DNA of 64,000 nt from Platanthera guangdongensis (taxonomy: Eukaryota; Streptophyta; Magnoliopsida; Asparagales; Orchidaceae), in assembly GCA_039583875.1 (NCBI GenBank), contig CM077163.1, positions 114,585,213-114,649,212 of the forward strand, given 5' to 3'. How positions within the stretch are numbered: the stretch's first letter is position 1; the number at the start of each line of letters is the position of its first letter. The notes beneath the pieces are model-generated. The model was given only the letters and a program-made list of their open reading frames with translations. It did no database searches and was not told the origin of the DNA. Of the stretch, positions 34,101-45,698 are shown piece by piece. The position numbers and the translations under genes were made by a program.

Positions 34101-34348
34101 TAAGTAGAACTCTACTCTTCTGTGATTCTACAAGTGCTATTTCAATAGCTAATAATCCTGTATCCCATATTAGAACTAAACATATTGAAATTAAATATCA
34201 TTTTCTTAGGGAGCATATAGAAAGAATAGATATTTTATTAGAATATGTTAAAACTGATAATCAAGTAGCTGATATGTTTACTAAGCCCCTACAAGAAGCT
34301 AAGTTCAATAGATTTAAAATTGAACTAGGAATGATAAACTTAGAGTAA
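31187..34348 (+). pseudogene. Element E pol: protease, integrase, RT, RNase H
   Basis: One frame with only two stops (TAA 32876-32878, TAG 32912-32914). Protease motif WYLDSGCSRHMTG near 31217, pre-integrase finger (H-K-R-L-A-H...C-S-A-C) near 31615-31735, integrase core with HMDLFGP, R-S-D-H-G-T-E-F and A-E-R-K-N-R near 31805, 31995 and 32105. [22 protein letters not shown] near 33020, [10 protein letters not shown] near 33275, catalytic YVDD near 33404. RNase H: SAEYVAAG-like block near 34020, CDSTSAI and [13 protein letters not shown] near 34120-34210. All catalytic residues I looked for are present. It starts after the gag stop with no ATG, so it needs Gag fusion or splicing. Confidence 0.95.
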
Positions 34349-34380
34349 GTTTACAGAATTGAAATTGGCTAAGTAAAAAG

Positions 34381-34828
34381 GTGTCGACACATAGACAAGT
34401 CTATGTCGACACAGAATAGTTGGTGTCGACACTTCAGGAAAAAGGTGTCGACACATCTAGGAAGTTGGTGTCGACACTTCAGAATGTTAGTGTCGACGCA
34501 TGCCAAGTAGGTGTCGACACATCCAAAGTGGTGTCGACACTTAGTATTTACTCAGAATTTTCTAAGTAAAGTCTCGACAATGTGTCGAGTTATGTTGTGT
34601 CGACACATAACCAAGTGTCGACACATAAAATCTGTTGACTAAACTTGTGTCGACACATATGTGTCGAGACATTATAAGTCAGTGTCGACACTTATTGCCA
34701 GTGTCGACACATTTTAAGTTAGTTGTCCCGCCTGTTCATCTTCAAAATCAGAAAGGTATAAATAGGGTTTTGTCTTAGTTTGTCGACATGCTTTCAAAGT
34801 TTCGAGACCAAACTTCAGTGTCGACACC
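34381..34828 (+). repeat. GTGTCGACAC array before third ORF of E
   Basis: About 12 exact copies of GTGTCGACAC with ATGTCGACAC and GTGTCGAGAC variants, filling the gap between the end of RNase H and the third ORF. The last exact copy lies between the TATA box and the ORF start. This mirrors the array in the LTRs. Confidence 0.93.
34757..34766 (+). promoter_or_regulatory. Internal TATA box of element E
   Basis: TATAAATAGG (GAAAGG before it), 105 bp upstream of the third-ORF ATG. Element D has the same box 108 bp upstream of its ORF. Together with the array it suggests a dedicated promoter. Confidence 0.65.
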
Positions 34829-34861
34829 TCTCTTCTCTCCAGACCAATTCTACAAACCCTA

Positions 34862-37703
34862 ATGGCACCTAAGCTAGAGGAGAACGTCAACGAAGGATAT
34901 GAGCTGGTGCGCGGCGCTTTCAATGATGCTGATCAAGAAATCCAGGCGGTCGTAACCCTAGTTGCCGATTCTGGGTTAGAATATTTAGTTTCAGAACCTA
35001 CTAAGATATGGAAGAAAGAGGTACTTGAATTCCTCAATGGAGCAAAGGTGGACGAATCTGGATACAAAATCAAATCCAGAGTTCATGGTGAGTGGGTCAA
35101 GGTATCACCAAAAAATCTAAGGAAGATTCTACAGCTTCCAAGAACTCAAGAGGAAGATGAGGTTACTGCTTCAAGGACCAGGGAAGCTCTAACCTGGTGT
35201 GGACTAGACTCAAAGATGAAGATTGGTTCTGTCTTCAATAGAAAAGGCATGAACAATCAAGGCAAATTCTTGTCTGAGATTGTTGGAAAAGTTATTCTCA
35301 GCAAGCCAGGAGGGCATGACAGAGTGTCTGCCTCTATGTTCAATATAATGACCAGGATTATCTTCACTTTAAGAACTGATTGGTCTGTTATAGTATTTGA
35401 GAAAATTAAAGAAAGTCTGAAGAAGCCCAACCTGGGCAGAATCTTAAGTCTCTACCTACCTGGTACCATACCAGAGGTAATGAGTACTGCTGCTGGAAGC
35501 AAAATAAACCATATGAGAAAGATGGATATGAGGATATTTTCTAGATGGGACAGATTGTTGTCAAAGGAGATGCCAACCCTTGAGAAGACAGTTACTGAGA
35601 AGGAGATTCCTCCCAAGAAGAAAAGGAAGACTGCTCCAGTGGCACAGGAGTCCACTAGTAGCTCAGACAGTGAAGAACAAGTTGTCTTCACTCCAGATGA
35701 GCATGAGGAAGAGCCTGCAGTGAAGTCTCCTGCTCCTCAGGATGATGCTGAGATCCAGGGGGAGCTACCTCAAGCTAGCCCCATCCATAAGGATCAAAGC
35801 CAGGGGGAGCTTCCAGTTGTAGCAGAACCCACTACACTGGAAAGTGAACAAGCAACAAACATCATACTAGAGGTAATCACTGAACTAAATACTTTGGATT
35901 TTCCTATAGAAGATACTGATTTGTCTGATGTTCATCAGCAAATTCAGCTGGATAATCAAGTTCCAGATGTTGTCATGGAAAACACATATGCTGTTGTTCA
36001 AGTGGTTCCTGATCCAGTGGTTGAAGAGCCTAGAATTACTCCAGCTCCTTCACCACAAGAGTACACTATGGAGGATTTATTTTTAAATCTGGATCAAGTG
36101 GATTTTGACAAAGAACCTACTGCTGCTGAAGGAGAGAATGTTGCTGCTGAGGGGGAGCAAGTGCAGATTCTGAAAGAGCCTATAAGGCAAGAAACTGAGA
36201 AGGCACAAGATGTGCAAACTGAAAGTCCTCCAAGCCCTAAGGAGAGGGTGGATATAGCCAGCACCTCTGCCTCAGAAGATGAGGAAGCTGAAAGGGCAAA
36301 GAAAAAGAAACTTTATTTCTTCAGGAGAAGAAGCCAGAGTTACAAGAAGGCTCTCCAAACAGTTGCACCACAGCCTATAATTCAACCAGCCCCAGCCATT
36401 GATTATAGTGCACTTATGATGGCAATGCAAATCAAGTTGGATGAGCAAAGGCAGGCCATAGAGAAATATGTGGATGAAGGGCAGAAATCCTTATAGTTTG
36501 ATCTGGCCCAGGACATCAAGTCTATAAGGTTTGAAATGAACCTTAACAAGAAAGAGTTGACAGACTGCTTCCACAAAGGGGGGAATGCAGTGGTGTATTT
36601 GGCTACACACCAAGAAAAGATCAAAGCACAAGTAGATGACATAGCATTAAAGCAAGTGTATGTTCTTGAAAATTAGCTAAGGATGAATGACAATCTTACT
36701 GCTTCCCATAATGCTATTGTCACTGAATTAAAGAATCAAGCTGCTGGACCTTCTACTTCCACTGCTACTATTAAAGCTGAATTTGATAAGGTATTTCAAG
36801 AAGAAATCAATGATGTTAAGACTGCCATTGAAGACTCCCAGAAGGCCATATCTGAACAACTTAAAAAAACTCAAACCTTTCTTTAAAGATGGAGTCAGAT
36901 ACTTGGATAATCAAATAAGATTTCAGAAGGATGATGTCAAAGATCACATGGCCAGAGAAGTCATAAAGGGGGAGAGAGTGTTAGTCAAGGCAAGCTCTGA
37001 CCATGCAAAGTGGATATCAAACTCTATCAGAGCTACACTTGGATATCCTCCTCTGTGTGATGACAATGATGTTGCTGAATCTGGAATTAACCCTGCATAT
37101 CTAGGAGGTGAGCAACCAGAGGTAGCTCAAGTCATTTATCCTCCTCCAGATTTTGAAATGGTGCATGATGATGTACAGACCATGTACAGCCCACCTGGGG
37201 GAAAGGACAATGTGATTATTGAAAAGGTTGTTCAGCCTTTATCTGAAGCCATGCAAGAGGTATTGCAAAAAGAAGAAGAGACAAGACTGTCAAAGAAGAG
37301 GTTTAGGGAACAAGCTGAACAGATACCAGATTTTGAGCAATGGAGCCCTACCTCTAGAAACATTATTTTGACTGCCTGGAAAGCTGCCAAAGACAACATT
37401 CATGACAGGAACAAATGGTTCTCTGAAGCTGAGTGGAGAAAACATGAAACCAGACAGGAGGAAATTGTCCAATATAGAAGGAAGGCAAAGATGGGAAAGC
37501 TACCTCCTACTGCCCAGGAGCCTAGCAAGTACTTTCCTAAGCCATACCATTATTTTGAAAGACAGAAGATCAAAGCTGAAGAGCTTAAGAAGAAAGATCT
37601 GAAAGGCAAGAAGCCTGCTGATGCTGAAACTGCTGATCCTCCTGTCCAAGCTAAAGTTCAAGCTGGCAAAGGCATAGTGATTAAGGAGCCAGAACAAAAA
37701 TAG
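34862..37703 (+). pseudogene. Third ORF of element E (SIRE 'env-like')
   Basis: ORF downstream of pol as in envelope-class Sireviruses; I recognise it by position and by the close copy in D. The N-terminal 240 residues look like a folded domain (EPTKIWKKEVLEF, LQLPRTQEEDE, SVFNRKGMNNQGKF, KPGGHDR). An acidic, proline-rich linker contains repeated Q-G-E-L-P. Then comes a basic F-F-R-R-R-S-Q-S-Y-K-K-A segment, long helical/coiled-coil stretches and a Lys-rich tail. I see no signal peptide or membrane segment, so an envelope role is not supported by the sequence. Stops lie at 36494-36496 and 36674-36676, with a frameshift at about 36880. Confidence 0.85.
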
Positions 37704-38006
37704 ATTTAGATGTTCTTGAAGTCTACTTTGTAATCTTTTGGATGTAAAACATTTTGTGGCCTTCTGAAAATGTATAAGACAGATATTAGAACAATATATG
37801 ATTAATATATTTCATGTGTGTTCTGTGAATATGTCTTTGTCTATTTCTTATTTGTTCTGTGATGATGTATTTGTATACATGTAAAATTGATACATGTTAT
37901 GTTTACCCTGCTGTACATAATCCTGCTTTACATCATTTTGTAATCTTAATTATGAATGGTGTATATCATTGACTAAGGGTTATGACTTCTCCAAATAGGG
38001 GGAGAT
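37704..38006 (+). other. 3' untranslated region and polypurine tract of E
   Basis: T-rich noncoding sequence ending in AAATAGGGGGAGAT against the 3' LTR; the core tract AGGGGGAGA is at 37997-38005. D has the same end at about 61845-61853. Similar AGGGGGAGC copies occur upstream within the third ORF. Confidence 0.85.
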
Positions 38007-40067
38007 TGTTGGATACATCGGTTAAATGTACCTGATTTGAATAAGCCTCACCCAACTCAATGATATACATCAAAATGTATTTGATGTGTTTTTGAGTTAC
38101 TTGTGCAGGTTAAGTATTTGCAGGACTAAAGCAAAAAAATTTCTAAGTTCATGTGTCGACACCCAGAGGGAAAGTGTCGACACTTAAGAAGACTTGTGTC
38201 GACACCTAGACAAGCAGTGTCGACACTTGGAGTCATTGTGTCGACACCTGGGATGCAGAGTCGACACCAGACATAAAGTGTCGACACAAGGAGCTGTGTC
38301 GACACTCAATGAAGAAAGTACAGTAAAGTAGTGTCGACACTTAACAGCAGTGTCGACACCCAGTGAAGCTGTGTCTACACCAGAAAGTGTCGACACTTGG
38401 AGCTGTGTCGACACTCAGCAAAAGTCAGCAGAGACTAAGTATAAGTGTCGACACCCAGAACAATGTGTCGACACTCAACAGAAGAGTCAGCACTTAAAGA
38501 AAGTGTCGACACAAGACAGTATGTGTCGACACTCAGCTGAAGACTCAACACTTGAAGAAAGTGTCGACACATGGAGCTGTGTCGACACTTAGCAAAGAAC
38601 AGAAAGATCAACAAAATATTCTAAGTACAAGTGTCGACACTAAGGGAATATGTCGACACTCAGCTGAAGTCTCAACAGAAGAATCAAGTGTCGACACAAG
38701 GAGCTGTGTCGACACTCAGCAAGAATCAACATAGAAGACTATGTGTCGACACCAAGAAGCAGTGTCGACACTTAACAGATTCAACACAAGAAGTTGTGTC
38801 GACACAAAGGACATGTGTCGACACTTAGAAGAATTCAGCAAAAGAAAGAAGATTAAGTACTTGTGTCGACACTCAATTTCAGTGTCGACACATGCAGAAG
38901 AAACTGTGTCGAGACATAGAATCTACAACACAAGGAGTTGTGTCGACACCTTGTAGACTTGTGTCGACACTTACACAACTTGTGTCGACACTTGGTCTAT
39001 AAGTGTCGACACTTAAAGACAGAAAGTCTCGACACTATCAGACAGTTAGAGATTTTCAAGAATTGACTGGATGACTTGACAGCTGCCGTTCCAGCCGGTC
39101 TACAGCACCTGTCAGAGATGTCAGAATTCAGTTATGGACCGGAACAGCCGGTTACCATGAAGAAGGCCTATAAATAGGCTCATACCGTCTACAGAAAATG
39201 TTGTTGTTGAAGTTGTTGAAGCAATTCAAAGAAGTGGTTCACAGAGTTGTTTTAGTTATTGATCAAGTATTAAATCAAGAAGATCTAGCTGTCCAAGTGC
39301 AGATCTAAGAAGTTGGAGAGAGAGGGCTCCATCCAAGAAATCAGCCATTGGAACTAGGCTGAGAAGAAGGATTCGGATTCATTCTGGATCTTAAGAAGCA
39401 GAGGTCAAGGATCAACTGCAGAAGGAATTAGTCTTATTCAGTTCTACTTTCAAGAAGCTTTGAAGAAAGCTAAGTCAGATTGAATCCAGCTGAGTTCTTC
39501 CAAGAACTCATCAAGAAACTCACAACTCCCCTCTCTTGTCTTTGGGTTGTTGAGTTAATATTTGTAAAATCATTTTTATCTTGTATGATCCTTTGGATAT
39601 GAGTGATTGTAAGCCTGTATTTATAAAGTCTGAGTGTAGGGCTTGGGAGCCTGAGTGTAGTAGATTGGAATCTCTGAGTGTAGGCCTTTTTGTGGCTGAG
39701 TGTAGGCCTTGTTGGCTGAGTGTAGGCCTTGTGGCTGAGTGTAGGCTTTGTGGAAAAGCTGAGTTGTAGGGCCTTGGGCCTGAGGTGTAGGAACCAGTTT
39801 GGGTTCTGAGACAGTGGTGAAGTTTGGCCGAATCTAGTACACTGCTAGATAGGCGAAGGGAGAAAGTGGATGTACCCAAAGCTTGGGGAACCACTATAAA
39901 TCTCTGTGTCTGCTGTGATTGTGATTTGCTGTGTATGCTGTGTGTTTGCTGTGCAAAAGTAGTTAGAATTCTGTGATATTAACTGTTTGCTGCCATTAAA
40001 GTTTAAAAAGACATTGGTCACCTATTCACCCCCCCCCCCTCTAGGTGTTTAGGTACTATATCTTTCA
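38007..40067 (+). repeat. 3' LTR of element E
   Basis: 2061 bp, the same length as the 5' copy with few differences (TGTTGGATACATCGG at its start against TGTTGGGTACATTGG). Contains the same palindrome array (about 38152-39015), TATA box near 39169 and poly-C run near 40028-40039. Confidence 0.96.
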
Positions 40068-41953
40068 CTTATGTTCTAATGAAGATTTCAATTCTGGATG
40101 CAAACTAAAGAATTCCCAAGGATTATTCTGAGATGACCAAGGATGAGATCATCTTGGCAACTATGGATAAGAGAGCCCAAAATATCATAGTTAGTGTCAT
40201 AGATGATGTAACCTTTCAAAATTTGATTCACTGCAAGACCTCCAAGAAAATGTGGGATTCTTTAATAGTCTACATGGAGGGTTCTGAAGAAGTAAGACAA
40301 GATAGAAAATCTATGCTGAAACAGGAATATGAAAGTTTCAGACAAGGAAAGTCTGACGGTATAACTGAGTGCCATAAAAAGTTCTATAGGATTGTAAATG
40401 AGCTGATGTCCTATGGTAGAATATTCAGTACATACGAACTGAATGATAAATTCCTAAGATCCTTGACAAAGGATTGGGACACTAAGATTTGTGACATTAG
40501 GGAAGTGGCCAAACTTGCAGATATCTCTCCACCAACCTTGTTTGGAAAACTGCTGTCATATGAGATGCAGCTAATAGAAAGGAAAGAGGAAGAGAAAAGT
40601 GCAATAGGTGAGCATAGAGAAAAGTCTGTGGCCTCCAAGGTTGAAGCCACTAAGAAAACTAGGAGGATGTCTCCATCACCTCCTAAAATTGTTGCTGAAA
40701 CTGCTTCAGATAATTCAGACAACCAGAATTCAGACAGCAGTGAATCAGATGAAGATTTTGCAGCATTTACAAGACAGTTTCAGAGATTCCTGAAGAAGAA
40801 GCAGTGGAAGTCTAAGCCTTCCACATCTCAGTCTAAGGATGAGTATTATCAAAAGAGGAAGTCATCCAGGAAGGAAAGGAGCAGGTCTAAATCAAGCAAA
40901 TCTACAACATCCAAGATAGTTTACTACTGCTGTAATAGGCCTGGACATTTTGTGGCTGAGTGTCCAGATAAAAGAAAATAGACTGAAGATAAGAAGAAGA
41001 GTCAACACCAAAGCAAGAAGGAGAGATCCTTTGTTGCTAAGAAGGAGAAGACCTTATCAGACCAATCTACTTCAGAGTCAGAATCTAAAGCTGAGGCCTA
41101 CATTGGTCTATATGCAACAGATGAAGAAGAAGAGTTTCTCCAGGTGCTGAACTCTATATATGAACAAGAAGACCATCAGTGCAAGGGATTGATGGCTGTG
41201 TTAGAAGAAGACATGTGCCAGGATCAGCCTGGTCCTAGTAAGGTACAATGTCTTTCAGATTGAAGTACTGAGTCAGAGTCAACAACATCCACATCATGTG
41301 ATGTGGATGGGTCTGAGTCTCAAGGTGATATTTATCAGCTGATAGATGAATATAAAGATTTATTGCAGGTACTTAAGAAGAGCAAAAACCTGGACAAATC
41401 TCAGGATAAGGAAATTGCAGATCTTAAGATAGCTGCATTAGATTCAGAGAAGTTGCTGGATCAAAAATTGAATGAGATTGTCAGATTGAAAAACATAACT
41501 GTTATTTAAATGGGCACAATCACATTCAAGAATGATCAGATTAGAAATCTGGAGGTTAGACTTCAGAAAGAGAAAGAGATTGTGGCTAGTTTTTATAAAC
41601 CTAAATCTATATTACCCTTGATTGATGAGTTTGTACCTCAAAAGGGTAAGGCTGGATTGGGGTTTAAGAGAACAGCATGGGCTACTAAGTCCAATAAGAA
41701 AGGCAAAGCTCCAGCTCAAAACAAGAGACCTACTGTAAACAATTCTGCAAAGGTTGTACCTAAACAAAGGTACAACAAGTTTAAGTGCTGGTGTTGTGGC
41801 AAGGTAGGCCACTTTGCCTTAGATTGTTGGCGTGATTCCAGTGTCAAGGAGAGTAGGAATCTATCTGCTAGAAGAGGTACAAGCAGATTTGTCAAATTTC
41901 AGACTAACTTGAACCAAGGACCCAAAACCTATTTGGGTTCTAAGGTTAAGTAG
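40068..41953 (+). pseudogene. Element D gag, main part
   Basis: Resumes after E with Y-V-L-M-K-I-S-I-L-D-A-N. The SIRE gag blocks follow, then the first zinc knuckle C-C-N-R-P-G-H...C near 40928, coiled coil near 41330-41600 and second knuckle C-W-C-C...H...C near 41790. All in one frame, with stops at 40106-40108, 40979-40981, 41261-41263 and 41507-41509. It ends at TAG 41951-41953, the natural gag stop position. Confidence 0.92.
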
Positions 41954-42284
41954 TCTTTATTGCAGGTGAGTCCAAGTGGCCATGCCCCTATATGGTACTT
42001 GGATAGTGGATGTCCAGGCACATGACTGGAACAAGGGGATTCCTGAAGGACTGCACACCTATCATGGAAGGCCCTAAAGTAACCTTTGGTGGTTCAGAAA
42101 AAAGAATCATCAAAGAATTTGGTAACATTTCTAAAAATCAGATTACTATCTCTCAAGTGACCTATGTGAAGGGTTTGAAACACAACCTTATAAGCATAAG
42201 TCAGTTGAGTGACTTAGGATATGACATTTCATTTATTAAGAATGGATGTTATATCAAAAGGTCAAGTGACCAAAAGATCATATT
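41954..42284 (+). pseudogene. Element D pol, 5' part (protease)
   Basis: Begins at the CTTTATTGCAG|GTGAGT junction. The protease motif W-Y-L-D-S-G-C is followed by a one-base loss near 42011-42014 compared with E, which shifts the frame. The rest (RHMTGTRGFLKD to SSDQKIIF) runs to the insertion of F at 42284. The segment resumes at 55476. Confidence 0.9.
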
Positions 42285-43026
42285 TGTTGATGCACGGAAA
42301 CACAGAGGGGTCAAGCACCACCAGCTAACGGTTCGAACACCGGGGAATAAGGAAGACTGTGAGTAGCGATCTACTAAGCGGATGAGGGCTGGAAGAAGAG
42401 CAGGGCCGTGAACCATGGCAACAACAGACTTCGCCCGTCGCGGCCTGAATGCCTCTCTTGCGACGGGCTTTCCCTTGATTGAAGAAGAATTGGGTTACAA
42501 GTGAAAGGAAAAGGCTAACAAGAGCAGAGCGAGGGGGAGTCCGCAAAGCACAAGATTCGAGTCCGCAGCCTGTAACAAGTAGGCTCCTGGGTCCGAGTCA
42601 GCGTGCCTTGGGTGCACCACCTCCCCCCTATTTATAGGATAGGGGGCCTGCCCAAACGGGCAGGGCTAAAATAACCGGCTGCCCGGGGTACAGGAGAACC
42701 GGGCAGCGGTGACGGGAAGAAAAAAGAAAAACACGCCAGTCCACGCAGAAGGGACGGACTGGGCTCGCGGACTAGAGCCTCCAATGCTTCTGGGCGCGCC
42801 CGCTGGAGGGCGGCGGCCTGGGCGGACGAGACATTGCGTCCGCCGCTGTAGAACCTAATACCTCAAATGCTGGCGGACTGAGCGGACAGGTACTTGCGTC
42901 CGCTGCTGGGGCACCATGGTCCAATTGGGGACCTTGCCGGACTGGGCGGACTGAAGAATCGCGTCCTCGCCTGTTGAAAGGGGGGCTTTGGAGTCTTGTA
43001 GTATGCTGCGGACTGAGGGGTTAACT
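42285..43026 (-). repeat. 3' LTR of element F
   Basis: On the + strand TGTTGATGCACGG to GAGGGGTTAACT; the last base is T where the right copy has A. On the element strand the GCGGACTG/CAGTCCGC-rich part (about 42700-43020) comes first, then TATAAATAGG (+ 42627-42636). Confidence 0.93.
42627..42636 (-). promoter_or_regulatory. TATA box of F LTR (3' copy)
   Basis: Element strand TATAAATAGG in CCTATAAATAGGGGG. The 5' LTR copy is at about 55075-55084. It is downstream of the GCGGACTG motifs, like the arrays in the other LTRs. Confidence 0.6.
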
Positions 43027-43115
43027 TAATCCCCGCACATTTTTAAGTTTCCAGAAAACTTCGAAAATGTTTTCTTAACCGCCGAGTCCGCACGCCTCGA
43101 AAATGCCGCCAACGC

Positions 43116-43123
43116 TATAAATA
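43116..43123 (+). promoter_or_regulatory. TATA box of antisense gene 1
   Basis: GCTATAAATAT lies 93 bp before the ATG at 43209 and just outside the 3' LTR. The second antisense gene has the same GCTATAAATAT before its start. Confidence 0.6.
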
Positions 43124-43208
43124 TCGCTTGGAGGGCCTGGAACTGTTGAGAATCTCGATCGATACGGGGCGCTACTCACCACTTGCGGTCTCCACTTTCC
43201 AGTCCGGC

Positions 43209-45081
43209 ATGGCAAGGCTTGGAGCTTTCTTCTCTAGTCTCACTGCAAAGGGTAACCCAGCATTGGCAACGCCTATGAGGACCAAGAAGATAGTAAAGAG
43301 GTCGACAAGAAAAGATCCTGTCCGCCCCACAGGAGAGAGTTCCCAGAGCCAAAAGCCTGTGGAGAAAGAAGTCCTCCACTCCTACATATCTGCTCGCGAT
43401 GATGCCGCAGTCGACGCCGAACCATTGAGAAGTGAGAAGATGGTGATGTCGGATTCCGCCCCTTCTCAGAAAACTGCAACGTCGGCGGACACCAATGGCG
43501 AACACATTGAGGCTGACGTATCTTCCCCCAATGCCCCGGTGCAAATCGTTGACTTGGACGAAGAAGACCGGCGGACAGAGGTAGAGGACGACGCGCCCTC
43601 AAAGTCATTGTCTACTGTGAATCCTGAACCTGTCCGCGAAAACCAGCCCGAATTAGGGGGGTCCGCCGCGGATTCTGCTGAGAAAGCTGCCTAGAGGAGG
43701 AAGAGGAAGAGGGACGGAGCGACCATCGCCGAGCGGGTTGAGAAGAAGCTGCGCGCCATGAAGGAGAAGAATATCTCCAAGCGGACTGGGGATGCGGACT
43801 TACAACACAGGCCGCGCGACAAAGAAGTTCCAGACAGCAACCTGGTTACTCCGGTGGCCCAAATCCAGGGAGATAATTCCCTCTCAACGGTCAGTCTATC
43901 CACGGATGAGATAATAGATTCCATAGACGTCGATCGACTTGATTTAATCAACGAATCCTTGCTGGTTGTACTGCAGCAATCTGAGGCGGAGACTACTGGA
44001 GATAAGGATGACGAACTCCCTTCCTTGTCGGCTGCGGAGGAAGAGGAAAGAGAGAGACTGAAGGAGAAGATAGAGGAGCAAAAGAAATAAATCATTGCTC
44101 ATGTTGCTGCGGTCGGGGCAGCCTCGAAGCAGGTCGCAGCGGACAAAGCCGCTGAGGACCTGCGGATTGCTGCAGAGCTGATGCGGTTAGGTAAACTTCA
44201 ACCGGCGCCTAAATATTTTCAGCGTAAGTGGCTTTACAGGTCGCCGCCGCGGACGTCAAGACCCATCAGAATCATCACCGAGACGGACGATATTGTGGTT
44301 TCAACAAGTGCGGCTACTGAGAATAGAGCGAAGGTCCATCGCGAATGGAAGAAGCGGTTAAGCTCCTTTGACCCAGAGCGGGCGAGGCGGCCAATCATCT
44401 TCGATAGTCGGCAACTCGCTGCTGCTATGTCTAAAAGTGATTTTTCATCCTTTCTTTTCGTCCGCCGCGAACTGCCTTTTGAATGAGGAGTTGACTTTGC
44501 TTGTTGCAGGTAGAAGGTCGCCACCGGGCTCCATCGAGAGTGGTGAGTTTGTGGTAACGCCGAATACCGGTGGTGACGCGGTCTCGCCTATAGAATCCGC
44601 GAGAGATGAGCCGCCCAGCCTGAATATGATTAAAGAGTTAGAGAAGAAATTTGAAGCTGAAATGCAGTGTGTCAAAGCTGAGTTAGAGAAATCAGAGGAG
44701 CGCGAGAGAGCGTCCGCTGCGCGTGAGAAAGCGTCCGCGGAACGCGAGAAGGCCCTAAAAGACCAGATCGCCAGCATCTCGCGGGCACTAGAGAGGTCTG
44801 AAAGGGAGAAGAAGAGGCTCGCGGATGACGTCCGATTCTACAAAGGCAAGCACTTGGCGTTAGTGCATGAAGGAAAGGAGAAGCGGACTGCTGAGGTCGC
44901 AGAGCAGAGGCCGCGAGCGCCAGATCGCGCTGCTCCGGAGATCGCTGCACCGACAGGTGTCCAACAGCCCGCGGATGAGGAGCAGAGGCCGGCGGCGGAG
45001 CCGATGGTGCCTCTCAGCTGGATAGATCGGGAGGCTGCTCACATGCACCAGACCATAAATGTCATTCATCATCATCTCTGA
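43209..45081 (+). pseudogene. Antisense gene 1 of element F, two exons, two stops
   Basis: Starts at ATG in the context CCGGCATGGCA. Exon 1 (43209-44436) encodes a Lys/Ser/Glu-rich, low-complexity protein. The predicted intron 44437-44509 (GTGATT...GTTGCAG, 73 nt) joins in phase to exon 2 (44510-45081), which holds a long coiled coil (E-K-S-E-E-R-E-R, E-R-S-E-R-E-K-K-R) and ends I-N-V-I-H-H-H-L. The total is 600 codons with two in-frame stops, TAG 43692-43694 and TAA 44088-44090. Both could be C-to-T changes in CAG/CAA. Function unknown; I recognise no domain. Confidence 0.65.
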
Positions 45082-45698
45082 CGTGTGTACAGCGAAATTC
45101 TCCAGATAAGCGATCAAGCGGCTCATCTATGTAGAGACATGGCAGAAAGGCCGGCGCGGACCGACAATAGGGACCGTTGAGTCCGCAATCCCATGAGCTT
45201 TTATTTGCTTAATTGTATAATTATTTCGGATAATTGTGCTCCAAGCAGTGTTGTTGTAAAATGAACTCTATTTGATCTGTGTGGACTCAGATTATATATC
45301 CGCGAATTATATAGCTTAAATCCTTGTGATGTGGTGAATTGCGCGGACTAATGCTGTGTCCGCTTCCCGGTATTTAACCTGCAGGTTGGCAATACTGCGA
45401 ACTAAGCGGATTGAAAATGTATCCGCCCCTTGTGACCTGGGAGAAAAAGCGCGATCTGAGCGGACGACAAATCGTGTTGGCCACAACTTTTTGCTTTGGA
45501 TTTTCCTTGGCATGTGAATCTGTGTTTGCATCCGCGTTATCATTTGGCTGTTTTACTTTTTGCGGACTGTGCGGATTGGAACTGCGAGCTCATGCGGCCT
45601 GATCAAAAAGGTGTCAGACTCTTTAGCTATAAATATGGCCTTTTGCTTTCTCTTATGCAGGAAACTGTTGAAGTACAAGGAACACTGCGGCCTGCAAA
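45082..45698 (+). other. Spacer between antisense genes
   Basis: Noncoding, with scattered GCGGACTG copies. A TATA box GCTATAAATATGG lies at 45628-45635. A pyrimidine tract with AG (TTTCTCTTATGCAG, ending 45660) may be a 3' splice site of a leader intron, or lie at the transcription start. Confidence 0.5.
45628..45635 (+). promoter_or_regulatory. TATA box of antisense gene 2
   Basis: TATAAATA, 71 bp upstream of the ATG at 45699. Same flanks as the box of antisense gene 1. Confidence 0.65.

Larger units (their letters stand above)
26967..40067 (+). mobile_element. Complete SIRE-type copia element E
   Basis: 13101 bp, both LTRs 2061 bp long and nearly identical by eye, so it is probably the youngest SIRE copy here. 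Target duplication CTTAT (26962-26966, 40068-40072). Contains gag, a stop, pol, a palindrome array with TATA box, and a third ORF. It belongs to the same lineage as its host D but its LTR is a clear variant, about 300 bp longer. Coding genes hold a few stops and two frameshifts. Confidence 0.97.

Noticed and set aside
34862..37703. Viral-type envelope glycoprotein for the SIRE third ORF
   Set aside because: The position fits the 'env-like' ORF of SIRE elements, but I see no signal peptide, membrane anchor or cleavage site; only helical, charged and coiled-coil segments. The name is kept as a class label, not as a function.
41942..41965. Intron from the GTTAAG near the gag end of D to TTGCAG
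   Set aside because: About 20 nt is too short to be spliced; kept only as a note on the conserved AG|GTGAGT.
44225..44241. Micro-intron GTAAGT...TTTACAG in antisense gene 1
   Set aside because: Only about 17 nt long, far below plant intron size; the frame is open through it.
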